Positions 28,011 to 40,385 of a stretch of DNA of 64,000 bases are shown piece by piece. The stretch is taken from contig CM073590.1 in NCBI GenBank assembly GCA_037074705.1, positions 177,645,246 through 177,709,245 of the forward strand, in the 5' to 3' direction. Both the position numbers and the translations under genes were made by a program. The notes beneath the pieces were generated by a model. The model worked only from the letters and a program-made list of their open reading frames with translations, was not told the origin of the DNA and made no database searches. Source of the DNA: Zhengitettix transpicula. Its lineage: Eukaryota; Arthropoda; Insecta; Orthoptera; Tetrigidae. The stretch's first letter is position 1; every line of letters begins with the position of its first letter.

Positions 28011-28529
28011 CTTGGCTACCTTCCTTTACCCTTCCGCATCCCCCCTTTCAAATCCCTTCCTATGCTATTAAAGGGGAGTTGCCCAACGTGGATTACCCTC
28101 ATGTAGCCTGTTGCCCTAAAAAAAGGATATAGGAGAGACACAAAGTGGCTACCTTTGGGGATGCCTTTTCCTCTCTGTTTTTGAACTAAGGTTCTCACAA
28201 GCCTAGGCACCTCGGCCTGTTTTGAGAGGTGTATTTTCCGGGGTCACATACCTTGGAAATACGGTAAGAGTTGTTATTCCCATTGGAACAGTCGGCCAGC
28301 TGCCTCCTAAACTGGTCGAGGTACGGAGAAGGGAATGCTGCGTCTCTACATCAAACACTTCTCCCGCTATCGGAAGGGCGTGGGACAAGTACCCAATGTA
28401 CGACCTACCTGATGCAGGTTTTTCTAGGATTTTGCTGCATTACTTTTAGGCGAATGCCGGGTAGGATCCTTAAACTATAGCCCGGGGGCCCTAGTTAACC
28501 CTTGGCTACCTTCCTCTACCCTTTCGCAT
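28011..28529 (+). repeat. R490 repeat, permuted copy (plus)
   Basis: It starts CTTGGCTACCTTCC (28011), passes GTTGCCCTAAAAAAAGG (near 28109) and the body, and returns to CTTGGCTACCTTCC at 28501, ending at 28529. The repeat period is therefore 490 bp with ~29 bp of terminal redundancy. Its break point differs from that of the copy at 26861-27386, which indicates circular permutation of one unit. Confidence 0.85.
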
Positions 28530-28669
28530 TAATTAAATATTTAAAGACAAAATTGGCTTACCTTACAACCTTCATTAAACTAAACGAAAGCGGTGTAATA
28601 TGAGAGAACATATAAGTAACAGGAGAATATAATAAGAATTAAAACATTTACTTTCTGCGAAACAAAGGT

Positions 28670-28870
28670 AACTGTTTGTGATTTAGTGGTCAGCGTCACT
28701 TTCTCGCATGAAAGAGGTGCCGAGTTCAACTACCGCTAAGAGCATGGATGTTGTGTTAGTGAGTTTCCATTCCGAGAAACCCCCACGAAGTTCCCTGACG
28801 AAGTCAAACACAACAATGTACAAAGTCGCTAATGACCTTAACGATGCGATTATAAATAAAAATTAATTTA
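28670..28870 (+). mobile_element. tRNA-derived SINE, copy 2 (diverged)
   Basis: TTTAGTGGTCAGCGTCACT (A box region) is followed by a degraded B box (GAGTTCAACTACCGC) and the family body. The tail (GCGATTATAAATAAAAATTA) matches the tails of the copies at 20861 and 58183. It is the most diverged of the three. Confidence 0.7.
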
Positions 28871-30824
28871 AAAAAGGTAACTGAACGTAAAACAGACATA
28901 ATGATTTCTATTTTATGACAGAAACTATTATATAAAAAAAACATGCAGCAGTGAAATGTTAAATATAAAAATATAAAAAAACAATTTCTACTGGAGTTTT
29001 TCTACATTTAAAATTGACCAGAAAATACCAATCAAAAATGTCTAATATGTAAAAGAAAGCTGTGTACTATACTGCTTTCCAATTCAGAACCGATTTGACC
29101 CTGAAGCTCTTCCTTACGCCGACGAATCATATTAGAGCGACGTTGTCACTTATTATTGTCTACGCAGTCGCAGTAAGGTTTTGTTGACACTCAAATGGCA
29201 ACGTTTGTGTAGTTCTATGCTCTCAATCGCCGGCTGCCAGAATGCGTCCCATATGAAAAACAACAAACTAAAATCCTGCATGTAACTAATTAGAGTAGAA
29301 TAAATAATTAGAACAATTTCAGGACTGTATCACGAAAGAATGAAGTATAATCTTAATAAATTTAATTGGAAATCTGCTCGTCGAGAGGATCAAGCAGTAA
29401 GTATAGTAAATTAAGTAAAAAAAGTGAATTTAGGTGGATGTTTCAATTGAAGTTGTCATGTGTTTAAAATCATCTCAGACTTTAAGGAAGAGCTAACAAG
29501 TGTCCGGAAAAGAATCTCCTAAATTTGAGAACATTCTGGTTCGAATCCTCATATGGTCATAAAGTTTTGAGATTTTATTGGTTTATAAAAATAATTATGT
29601 CATTCATCAAACCCATAATTAAGTTATACTAGCATATTCATTTATAAATGAACTGGTAAGAGAAGCCGAGGAAAATGCTGGTACTGAGGTCAAGAATATT
29701 CCATGTTAAATTATGAGGGCTTTCGTGTCTTTTTTCACTTTTTACCGCACGGATAAAGCAACATAAAAATTGTGTGACATTATTTGACCCAGATGTAATA
29801 GCAACAGCGATATAAGTAAAAATGTTTCGAATAAATAATTAATTTCATCTCTTACTAAAGGTCATATAGAATTTATCATCGTGTGTTATTAAATTATGTA
29901 TTTAGATCGCACATATTCTTGATGTTATACACCCTTCAAAATTCTTTCTAATAGTTTCCAGTTTCGTAGGCAATGTAAAAAAACAATAATATTTTGCTTT
30001 TGAAACAGCTTCTTGAAATGTCTAAGTATCTTGGAGTTGTCTTAGACTGGGAAGACAGCGACTGTAGACTAATTAGTCAGTATTATCCCTGAAAATGATA
30101 ATTTTCATTCTCATTACGTTTCTGCTTTAAAATTTTATGTGTATTTTTTTAGTCATCATACTCATATATTATGATATTCTATATACATAACAGATTTTTC
30201 AAATGACATCAGGCAATTCAGTTCGTAGGAGAAATATTTCGTGGCTTGGCGAATCGTTCAAGCATTCTAAGAAACTGTGGATACTGATTAAAAGATAAAT
30301 CCTGTAAGGTTTAAATGAATAATAAAGCGAAGAAACACAACATTATTTTTAGCACTGCAAAATTATTATTTTACCGTATAAATTTTCAATATGACAACAA
30401 TAATAATTATTAATTTAAGAGATCGTACAGTATATAGGGATCGTTATTTCACAGAAAAAATATAATAATTGTTTACGTATTTCGTACAGGAAAAAATTAT
30501 CTCATGGTGACAATTTATTAATTTAGGAATTCAGAAAATCAGAAATTTGGATTTTTATCCAGTTTACTGGAAACTTATGTTCATTCATCATGATACATTT
30601 GGTCAGAAGTTATTTTTGTGGAGCCAGAGGAAAGAAATAATCCATATTCTACAAAGGTTAACTTATTAACGGCTTATAGGAATAATACACACCTTTATTT
30701 TTTGCACTATGCTGCCATATCAATTAATGGAAGCGCGTGTAGTGACAGAAATAGCTGTGCCGAGGTTGGTTCACAGCCGTCAATGTTAAAATGAAAAAAA
30801 AAACGTGCACAGCAGAAAGTAGAG
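28871..30824. other. No gene seen
   Basis: AT-rich sequence. Near 29528 GGTTCGAATCC is a perfect B-box core without a good A box, probably another old SINE. Nothing else is recognised. Confidence 0.4.
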
Positions 30825-31140
30825 GTGGTTCGCTCTCTGGAGATAAGGGGCCATTGTTGCAGTGCGTATCGGTTGGGAGACACACTTTATGCCTTTGATA
30901 AACGGGCTGTGTCCGCTGTTCCTATGGAGAACGAGAGGCCGTCCCTATTTACGAGCTGTTGGCGGATACTTGAGTCCTTTATGGGGATTCTGCCTGCGCG
31001 CCGTTGATAGCGCGAGTGGGCCGCGCCTAATTCTGTTAATTGGCCCCGGCACTGGGTCACACAAAGATACGCGCGAGCCAACGGTATTTCGGTAACTGGG
31101 TTCTTCACAGTAAACAAAAGGTGTCCGTCCACCAAAGCAC
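30825..31140. promoter_or_regulatory. GC island, unassigned
   Basis: About 300 bp, CpG-containing (CTGCGCGCCGTTGATAGCGC near 30991). Three overlapping frames on both strands span it, which is what GC-rich sequence gives by chance. No protein family is recognised. Confidence 0.25.
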
Positions 31141-31637
31141 ACCAAACTGTGATTTTTAACATTAAAATATTCATAATCCCCTTACAACGAAAAACTAACG
31201 TGATACCTAACACTAATTCAGTATTCAAATTAAAAATTACGACTCCATCGCTTGATTTCTTCGACACAAAAATATGGAATAGGTCTCACTCGACTATTGA
31301 CTTCAAATTTCTGTGTAACATCATTCACACTGTCTTTCCCAGTTATAACTTCTTTGTACATCTGCTACGAGGGGTAATTATGGTATAAACGGAAATTGTT
31401 CTTTAAAAATTATTTAATGAAAGTACGAAAATTAATGTAAATATTATTTTACACCATATTCTAATTTACAAATACATTTTCCCAACATATAGACAAGTTT
31501 TCGATTTTTTCGCAAAAGGAAGATGAATGGTTCACGAGCCACTCACATAATATTCCCATAGCGGCATGGTCATTTTCCAAACGTTCTTCTCCAAAGAGCC
31601 TCTTTTTCACGGGTCCAAAGGTTCACTTTACATGAAT

Positions 31638-31655
31638 AGCCTCGTGTTCGAGGCT
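31638..31655. repeat. Short perfect hairpin
   Basis: AGCCTCG and CGAGGCT pair around a TGTT loop. No following T tract or gene suggests a role. Confidence 0.4.
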
Positions 31656-31760
31656 TATCTTTGAACGAATATTAAGAATTTTCTTAGAAACAAGAAAAAT
31701 TGATATCTAAGTTATAAAATTATCAATAATTATATCATAGAAGTCATTTTCTACGTTTAA

Positions 31761-32361
31761 TCTATATAATAAAAAGGATGTATATTTGTATGTATGTATG
31801 TATTTACGTTGTTCTTTATACAATTTTTTTCGCGTGGACAGAATGCAACAAAAATTGGTATACGTATTCTGCCAAAATCGAGAACCGGTACTGTGGGGGT
31901 GAGAAACGCCTAGCATACATGTGGAAAGAATTATAATTAAAAACCGTGATCATTAAATATTAAATTACTGCGCGCCAAGAGACAATGACATCACGCCAGA
32001 GAAAGACGTTACTACGCAACGAACAAAGGAAATATTTCCTTTATTAGGAATGAAATAAAGCAGAAATATTTTCTTTAAATAAAAAGTATAATTTTATACT
32101 GCAATACTCCATCGAATGGTAATAAAGAAGAATACGAATTATTTTACCATCCTTGCGGAAAATGTAAGTTAATTTTCGCGCTATATTAGTTGTGAGTCTA
32201 GCTAACAATTTCATCAATGTAATATTTCGTAATGTATGAATACTGTGTGACAATTGACAATTATGTCCTGAAATACTCAAGGAATATATTTAAGTATTCA
32301 ATTAAATACTTTTTCGAGTTTTTATAAATAAGTACACGAGCAACGCCGGGCACCCAGCTAG
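31761..32361 (+). mobile_element. Helitron type 1, complete, non-autonomous (601 bp)
   Basis: It is preceded by A, starts TCTATATAATAAAAAGGATG, has a (TATG)n run, and ends GCAACGCCGGGCACCCAG then CTAG (32358-32361) followed by T. That is the Helitron signature: 5' TC, a 3' hairpin and CTAG, inserted between A and T. There is no protein-coding capacity. It abuts the next Helitron without a single intervening base. Confidence 0.85.
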
Positions 32362-32913
32362 TCTATATATTAAAAAAGGATGTATATTTGTTTGTATGTA
32401 TGTATGTATGTATGTATTTACGTTGTTCTTTATACAAATTTTATCGCGTGGACAGAATTCAACAAAAATTGGTATACGTATTCTGCCAAAATCGAGAACC
32501 GGTACTGTGGGGGTGCAAACCCATAGCATAAAGTTGGAAAGAATTATAATTAAAAAATTTGATCATATTGTGTTAAATTATTCCGCGTCAAGAAATTATG
32601 ATGTCACAGCACGCTCGAGAGAGACGTTACTACGCGACGATACTGCACAACAAAGTAAATAATTTCTTTTTTCGTAGTGAAATAAAGCAGAAATATTTTG
32701 AATGAATAAAAAGTAATATTTTATCTAGCAAGGCACCATCGAATGGCAATAAAAACAATACGAAAGATTATGCGATCAGTGGAACTAATTTTCTTTTAAG
32801 AAACTTGACTTTTAAATGACTGACATGGGATAAATATGGCACGTACCAACGATTTTGCCCAATTTTTTATGTACTGGAGGAGACGAAAATGACGGTAATC
32901 TTTTATTGTATTT

Positions 32914-32948
<35 letters not shown>

Positions 32949-33109
32949 GTACCTAATAATCATTATAATTTAATAGATTTTTAATGTGCTAAAACTGACG
33001 AATTATTTCAAGCGAGACTCTTGAAACATTTTGGTTACATGTGTATATCATTATATTTGGTCGTGAATGTAAAGAATGAATACCCATGCAACGCTGGGCA
33101 CCCAGCTAG
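32362..33109 (+). mobile_element. Helitron type 1, complete, non-autonomous (748 bp)
   Basis: It starts TCTATATATTAAAAAAGG immediately after the CTAG of the previous copy. It ends with the perfect hairpin GCTGGGCACCCAGC (33093-33106) overlapping CTAG (33106-33109), followed by T. A (TA)n tract sits at 32917-32945. The hairpin is perfect here, whereas other copies have one mismatch, so this 3' end may be closest to the active form. Confidence 0.85.
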
Positions 33110-33209
33110 TAAATAATAAAATTAAAATTACGCACTAAAAGTTGTATATTGAATGTATGTGAGCGACATTTTTAAAGACATTACATATTTTCTCTCACTA
33201 TACTTTCGG

Positions 33210-33585
33210 AGGAGTATATTCCGGAGTTGCAGACCTTGGGCATTCCTATTGCAACAGTCGGCCACCTGCCTCCTAACTGGTCAAGACAGCAAATCTTACT
33301 CCAGTGAAGTACCAACAGCCCGACTTAACTGATTCTGGTTTTCTAGGGCTTGTCTTGCATCAGTTTTAGGTGAATGCCTGGTAGGTTCCTCAAACTATAG
33401 CCCGGGGACCTCATTAAACCCTTATCTATCTTTTTCAAACTTCTACGTTAAACCTATCAAATCCCTTTATACGCTTATCACGCAACATTTTCGAAACCCA
33501 CACTCTCTCTCTTCCTATTCTATTAAAGGGGAGAGGATACAACGTTGATGACACTCTAGTAATCTGTCTACAAAATAAAACAATC
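33210..33585 (+). repeat. R490 repeat, degraded partial copy
   Basis: GTATATTCCGGAGTTGCAGA, GTCGGCCACCTGCCTCC, the GGTTTTCTAGGGCTTG region, TAGCCCGGGGACC and CTATTAAAGGGGAG follow the R490 order with many changes. The first part of the unit is missing. Confidence 0.65.
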
Positions 33586-33651
33586 CAAAATTTGATACGG
33601 GAAATTTCGAGGTAGGAATGTCTCTGTCTTGAAATCAAAGTCACTTTTCAG

Positions 33652-33901
33652 AGGTGTAGGTTATACGGTCTCACACGTTGTTTACACCAAAAGAGTTGTA
33701 TGCTGTTCCTATCTAAACAGTTGTCTACCTGCCTCCAAAGCACACTGAGGATGTGTATACGCTGCGACACAACATCAAACGCCACGTCAGACCTCGGAAG
33801 AGGTCATAACGCTTGGCTTCAGATTCCCCCTTCATATCTCTTCCTATGCTATTAAAGTGTGGATTTACTTCACGTGGCCTGTTTCTAAAAAAAAAAAAAA
33901 G
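33652..33901 (+). repeat. R490 repeat, second degraded copy with poly(A) end
   Basis: It contains a CTGCCTCCAAAG block, a CTATTAAAG block and an ACGTGGCCTGTTTCTAAAAAA end. The middle of the unit is deleted. It is in direct orientation to the copy at 33210, so the two may be remnants of a tandem pair. Confidence 0.55.
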
Positions 33902-34359
33902 AATTTGCTTCCAACGAATGTTGATTAGTAAGAGATATGCCCGAACGAATATCAGGCGACTGAATTCATTTTTCGCATCTTTATATCAATTTTTCATTAT
34001 TCGATTGGATGATTGTTGACAATGGTTTGGAATCTACTGATTGAGATATCTTCAAGCGGATTATTTTTTGTCAATAGTATACTTCCTCAACGAGGGTAAA
34101 GTGTAATTGTGGCAGACAGACCTGCAGTATACTTTGTAGTGTTTTTCTTATCCTGATTTTCAAAAGGATAAATCCTTGAGTATATTTGTCCACAGAAAAT
34201 TAATATTCTTGTAAAGAGTTGTTTACGGTTGCTATGCTGGCACGGTTCGGTTATACGTATATCAAGAATAAGTTTTACAAATTAAATAGGGGCGGGAAAA
34301 TTCGAATGATTTGTTGTTTCGCCCCAGCAACAATTTACTGAGTCCCAGTGAGAGTTTAA

Positions 34360-34510
34360 AGTGTGGATCAAAGCTTGCGTTTTAGCGCTTCGCATTACCA
34401 CATCGGCGCCTCGGCGTCGGCTACTGCGACGCGCCGTCAAATATTTTACAGCCCTGCGGATTGCGCCTCGTCGCTGCGTCCTCTTCCAGGGGGGGCTTTC
34501 GACTCTCAGA
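34360..34510. promoter_or_regulatory. Short CpG-rich island
   Basis: About 150 bp with very dense CpG (CGGCGCCTCGGCGTCGGCTA near 34405). No gene model fits either strand. Confidence 0.25.
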
Positions 34511-37500
34511 TAAACTTTAATATCACTGTGCTGCGTTTACTTCCATCCGTACAATGTTTCTGAGGAAAAACATAGTAGTGGAACAGAAAAATATATTAAC
34601 TGAGGAATAACCGTGTTGCGGGTTGCATACATTGGAAAACAACTTGAAAATGGCAACGGCAAACATAATGGACCAAAACCATCCTCGTGCATTCTTTGGA
34701 TCTCCAGTATCAATCTTCCAAACAAGTTAAGGTGGAAATTTGTCATTCATTTTAAATTCGAATGAGTCAAAGTAAACAACACTGGGGCAATCTGTCGCTT
34801 CAATTCAATATTTACATTTGAATTCATTTTCCCGTCTTGTCTCGTTCCAGAAACAAGGTAGACAAAACTGCAATAGTATTTGAAGGGTAAGTCTATTATT
34901 GATATTTTATTTTCCAACGAACAATCTTTTTCTGTCAGGCAACCATGTTTAAAATATATTTATTTATTCCATTTTGTTTTATAGTGCGATTACAAACAAG
35001 AATCATTGTAATATTTCCTCGCCGAAGGTTTTGGGATTTATATGTAGATATATCCGACTCTGAAGATCCGTTAAACTGCACATTCAGACGGTTTTTGTCT
35101 CTGATCAAACGATCTCCATCGTTTCAGATAATTTACCGGAAAGGAACTCGACAAGTATTACTACCCTAATGATAAAAATAAATTTTCTGTTTGAACGCTG
35201 TCAATCAAAATTTATGGATGAAAAATTATTATTTTTCTAAATACACTAACCAAAAACGTTTCAGGATTGACTTATAAAAACAATATTTTTGTGACTAATA
35301 ACATACAATAAAATACCTGTTATTCGTTATTAACTATATATTATTTTATATGATTAAAAAGACACGTTAAATAATATTTCATTTGGTATTTATGAGAACA
35401 AAACACCACGTTATTCAATCTTCAAATTTATTCAAACAATCAGAAGTTATCGTCCTTTAATTACAAGAAGCTATCGTCTATTACAGACATAATCACCTTT
35501 AGACTCTCCATCATTGCATAATACACTGAAAATGCTATTAATCGAACGCAAATTTTGTCTATAAGTAATTATAGTTTTCCTGTAAATTAAAAAACTTACG
35601 TGGAGGTCTAAGAAGTAGTTAATTATTGTGAATAATTTGATAAATTATAAATAATCAGTGATTTTTTTACGTATTGAAAAAAAACACTTTATATTACTTC
35701 AATATATAATTGTGAATTGAGGCACATTTAACAAAGACATCCCATTAATGTTTCTTTAATTTTTACTATTTATAATATTGTTTGTTATTTAGTATATAAA
35801 ACGAGACTTTTTATTCTCTCTGAAATGGGTATTCTTCATGAATAAAATTCATTTGTAAGTAACGAGTGTTTAAATATCTTTAGACTCTATTCCATAAACA
35901 AGATTCATCTTTAATGTTTTAGTCTGATGCATAGAATTGAATAAAAATTTATTTTACATCGGAAACTTTGATTTATACAAAACTCAAGTGAAGTGTTTTT
36001 TATATAGTCATGCGCAATCAAAAATAAATTTAACAGCGAAATACAGAAATTTTATTGTTTTACGTGACTGAAAATTGACGTTATATTTCCCATTACTGCA
36101 GACTAAGACGAACGACTTTAAACAAAGGAAAAGCGAACGAATGTCTTATAAAGGGATAAAAAGAGATAAAAACAATTGACTGAGGATGCAATTAATCAAT
36201 CAAGTCTGTAAGTAATTTGCGTGTCAGCGTGACAGATAAGTGCGATACGTTGCTGGCTTTCACCTAAATCAATCTGATTTACGGTCTTCGGTCTGGAAGT
36301 TGAAAGTATTAACTGCCTTCGTAGATACTATTCTTAAGATCTGCGTCATTTACGTGTCTTATTAAATATGCGATATTGTTAAACGTTCACATGAAATGAT
36401 TCCTGAAAATTGGGAACGGACTCAATGTTTCTTTTTCTGTGGAAGTCAGCCAAGGCTAATCAGTGTAACCCAGGCGAAAAAGACAGCAAAGTTATTTGTC
36501 TTCACGGAAAATAAATGGATTACAGACACCTGCATACATTCAGAATAAATACTAGTGGCAATCGTAAATCATATATGACAACCAAGAGTCAAAAAATAAG
36601 AGTATATCACGAACATTGTGTACTCTAACATGTAACGAGAATTTTAATAAAACTAAAAGATGATAAAGTGAAAGTGAAAGTGGCACGAAAGAAATATAGG
36701 AAAGAAATCTTTTCAAACGAATACACAAACAGTATTTTGAATTATAAAGACGAAATCTTTCGAGTATTACTCAAATTTGGTTGCAAAGATAAACTGACTG
36801 AAAATTTATATTACAATATTACTCTATAAAGAGGGGCTGAACATAAAATTTGAATAATTAATCGCCAATATCATTTCTCGAAACCTTTTATAGTTCAGAG
36901 TTTAAAGCACTTTCAGGACGAATTACTGATCCAAAAATACTACTTGCTGTTTTGTCATTTGTAAAGATATATAAAGTTACTTGTATTAAATTTATTTCGA
37001 CAAAGCATATTATTTTCATCTTATGTGACATAATGAATTTAAAAGAATCAGTCAATCTTAATGTATAATAAATTATTAATGGCTATATAGGTTAGAAAAA
37101 ATGTTTAATTAAAAATGGAAATTACACTATATAAAAATATATTATACAAAAGACGTTAAGTCCTAATATTGTGACCTCTTCAGGAAATATTGAAAATTGT
37201 CACGGATCATTAATATTATTATTGTTACTAATACTATCATTAATAATTATATCAAACCATTGCTTATTATTTATTTTATTATTTATAATTTATTTTTATA
37301 TAGTATTTATTTTCCAATATAAACCTCGTAAGAAGGGAAATATAGAAAATGAGTCTATTGTAAATTATCATTTCGTCACACACGTCATAGCATCTCAGCT
37401 CACAGTATAATTTGTTACATTTAATTTCATATAGGAAAAATATACGCCTGTTTTGAAAATTAATTATAAGAAAAATAGTCAAATATATATATATATTGTG

Positions 37501-39774
37501 TGTGGTATTTATATGATCACTTCTGTTGTCTGTATTTGGCAATTTTTCTCATTATTAATAGCGTGAACATTTAATGGGAACAATTTTATTTACGTCAACA
37601 AGCAAACCTGTTGCATTTTCCTCATGAAGGATATTCGAAAAATAGTAGTAACTACAACTTAAATATTATTTTATTTCACAATTGATTACTATTATCCGAG
37701 CGTATAAATATTACTTAAACTTTCTGAATTCAATTAGTTTCACTTAAGGAAAAATAAACCAAATATCTTTAAATCACAAAATGTCTCGTAAGACTTGAAT
37801 ATATTGTAATACATTAAGAAATATGTGATACATTAGGAAATACAGTATTTAATTACTTGAAATAACGTAAGTCAGCATGATATATTTTGTTTCGTGATAA
37901 TTTATTTATTTCCTGTGAAAATATAGTTGATAATCGGAAAAAGATTAAATAAAATATTCTATTATTCAATTAAATCATGCCGTCACTCATAAATATAAAT
38001 CGTTACGGAATTGTTCATTTTATAGAATTTTGTTATGGTTTTATGGATAGGTATTATTTTTTCTTACATTCTGTATAATTTTATGACTCCAATTACGTAA
38101 TCGCACGAATGCAGCGTTCAGTGAAATTATCTATGAAATCTGTGATTGATTTAGTGTACACGAGCCGTAAAATATAACCCGATGGAGATAGCCATTTGAA
38201 TTTCTAGGAGGACAGAATGATAAATGTCATAGGTATGTTGATAGTCTCCTTTCTGTATTAAGACACTTTTCCGGTTCGCGTTGTATAAAGCCAATCCCTG
38301 TAATATGGCTGAGTGGGAAGTGGCGTCACAGTGATTGTCTGTCTGCCGTCCTCTGGCAACCTTCCAGAAACGCAATTCTTGTCAGCAAGAAACTTCCCTC
38401 AACTCTTGCCAACCCCCTGACCTACTAATAGAAAACAGATTTTCCTCCTAAAAAATACGATTTTCGGCGTTGCACAAGAAAAATACGACCGTTGTGTGGT
38501 CGAGCTAGGCTGTACGCGATACAGAATAATAAAATTCATCTTTGGAGACATTAATTTTTTTTTTCCACTCACAAAATACGTATCAGACTGGAAGTCAAAG
38601 GGGAGTGAAAATTTTATAATTTACTATCACAATATATCAAAATAAAACTTATTTTATTTCTTAGTATTCAAGTTCTGATTTTTTGAGTATTAATTACAAT
38701 TTAAAAAAACACAATTTGAATGCAATAAAAGTTTCATATCCATAAAGGGAGAAGTAGAAGAAATATTGTATACAATTTTTAAAACTGTACATCGATTATG
38801 TGTTAAACCACTTCCGAGCTCTCCCTTGTTTGTTTAAAGCACACAAGGTGAGTTAACAAATATTTGGAATGGACATGTCCAAGCTTTGTAAACAATTCCG
38901 TGACCGAATAGTTTTAAAACATCAAGCAAATTACAAAAAAAAATATATACATTTATTATATTTGTTCATTAATAAATGTGTCTTTAAGTTTGGGAATATG
39001 GCATAGGTGATGTTTTTTTCCCCAGAGTTTCACTACGAAAAATACTTACTGTTAGAACATTACTGTGAGGCTAGTTTCACCTCTCTATTTAAAAAATACA
39101 GGGTCACGAATACGCAATTATAGATTAAACAAATAGTCCTTCAAAAGTTTTTAACTGAGGAATTCATCTGTATAAATAAAATAATACTTTTGTGCTTACA
39201 TTTTTTAGAACGGAAGGAATTAAACAAATGTTTACTTTTTGTGCGTCAGGGGATCCATAACCGATGTTATCTGAATTTCTTTCACCCTAACTTTACACAA
39301 GAAAACTGTCTGACCGTATTATATTCAACTTTTGCTGTTTTCTAAAATCGTGAAAACGTTCTGAGACATAAAATTGTTATCCGTCAGATGTTAAAAAAAT
39401 ATTAATTTTTCTGACCCAAGAAAAGTCTTTTTTGATAAAGAAAGATATATTTGTATATAAATTCAACAAAGTTTCAAGCAATATTAAACTGCCACCCGCC
39501 ATATTCAGACTAAATTACTAAATTTCCTAAAGCTTATTTTAAACGACTTTGGAAAGATATTGTTCGTTTTGTTGTAAAAACAACTGAACGGTTTTTCTAT
39601 GACGTCGTAAATAACTTCCATGCTATCTTATATAGAAAACCAATATTTAAAAATGTTAAAATCCAGTTTGACGGATTACCATTTCATCAAATTTAATCTG
39701 TCAGTTCAGTGTAGATAGAGGCAAGAATAACAAAAAAAATATTAAATATAAATAATTGAAAGTGAAACAGTTAA
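34511..39774. other. Long AT-rich stretch with no supported gene
   Basis: I found no splice-consistent exon or transposon protein relic in these 5 kb. A short (AT)n is at 37481-37496. It is followed by TGTGTGTGGTATTTATAT and, after an intervening stretch, TTGTCTG: a lone, diverged end of the inverted-repeat family found at 23251 and 47903. A GC-richer stretch at 38260-38400 is unassigned. Confidence 0.45.
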
Positions 39775-40071
39775 ATGAAACGCGTTAAAGAACAAGACAG
39801 AGTCAGAATAGTAATTACCGAAGACGAGTCTGTCCCTAAGGTATCCTATAGTACACAATTTATTTATTCCCGCACGAATGACGGACTCCAGGCTACACTA
39901 CACGTGTTATTTCCGCAGACGTTTAACTTCACCCTACACAATGATCCTTATGTACCATTCATTTTCAAGGAAATGTCAAAGAACACGATAATTAACTCGA
40001 TTCGAACTCTCCAGTGGCACAGAGAAGACTTAGAAAAATGTGTCAGAGATGCACAGCATGAATTAAAATAA
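39775..40071 (+). CDS. Putative single-exon gene, 98-aa protein of unknown function
   Basis: I do not recognise the family. The frame starts at an ATG with adenine at -3 (AAATGA context) and ends in TAA. An AATAAA poly(A) signal follows at 40131-40136. The base composition within the frame is more balanced than in the flanks, and the protein looks genuine. It has a basic start (MKRVKEQDRVR), an alternating hydrophobic middle (ATLHVLFPQTFNFTLHNDPY) suggestive of beta strands, and a charged helical end (HREDLEKCVRDAQHELK). There is no signal peptide or membrane segment. It could be a small intronless gene, a retrocopy or the last exon of a larger gene. No clear acceptor precedes the ATG. Confidence 0.5.
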   Translation: MKRVKEQDRVRIVITEDESVPKVSYSTQFIYSRTNDGLQATLHVLFPQTFNFTLHNDPYVPFIFKEMSKNTIINSIRTLQWHREDLEKCVRDAQHELK

Positions 40072-40130
40072 ATATTGTATACGACTTACTTATTATAACG
40101 AAACTGTTGTAGATTGTAAATTAGAAACCA

Positions 40131-40136
40131 AATAAA
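40131..40136 (+). promoter_or_regulatory. Poly(A) signal AATAAA
   Basis: It lies 60 bases after the stop of the 98-aa frame, a fitting place for its polyadenylation signal. In AT-rich DNA this hexamer is common, so the support is modest. Confidence 0.35.
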
Positions 40137-40385
40137 AATATCATGATAGGTACAGTAATTTTCATCAATACATAGAAAAGGACGTGTTTAAAGAAACCAA
40201 AATACTTATTAATTTTGCCAAACTGGACTAAAGAAATTATTGTAATGAAGAAGTCTTAGTTCCTTAAAATTGAAATGACAACACTAATAAATCCACTAAC
40301 AGAATTTCAGGATCCTATTATTTCGATAGCATTGATGATAATGTGCATTGAAAGTTACAAAATAATTAACCTTTATTTTATAGAA

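Noticed and set aside
28016..28480. Several frames repeated at 26843-27312, 46030-46363, 48491-48910 and 60235-60536.
   Set aside because: All lie in R490 copies; they occur in several frames and orientations and differ by frameshifts between copies.
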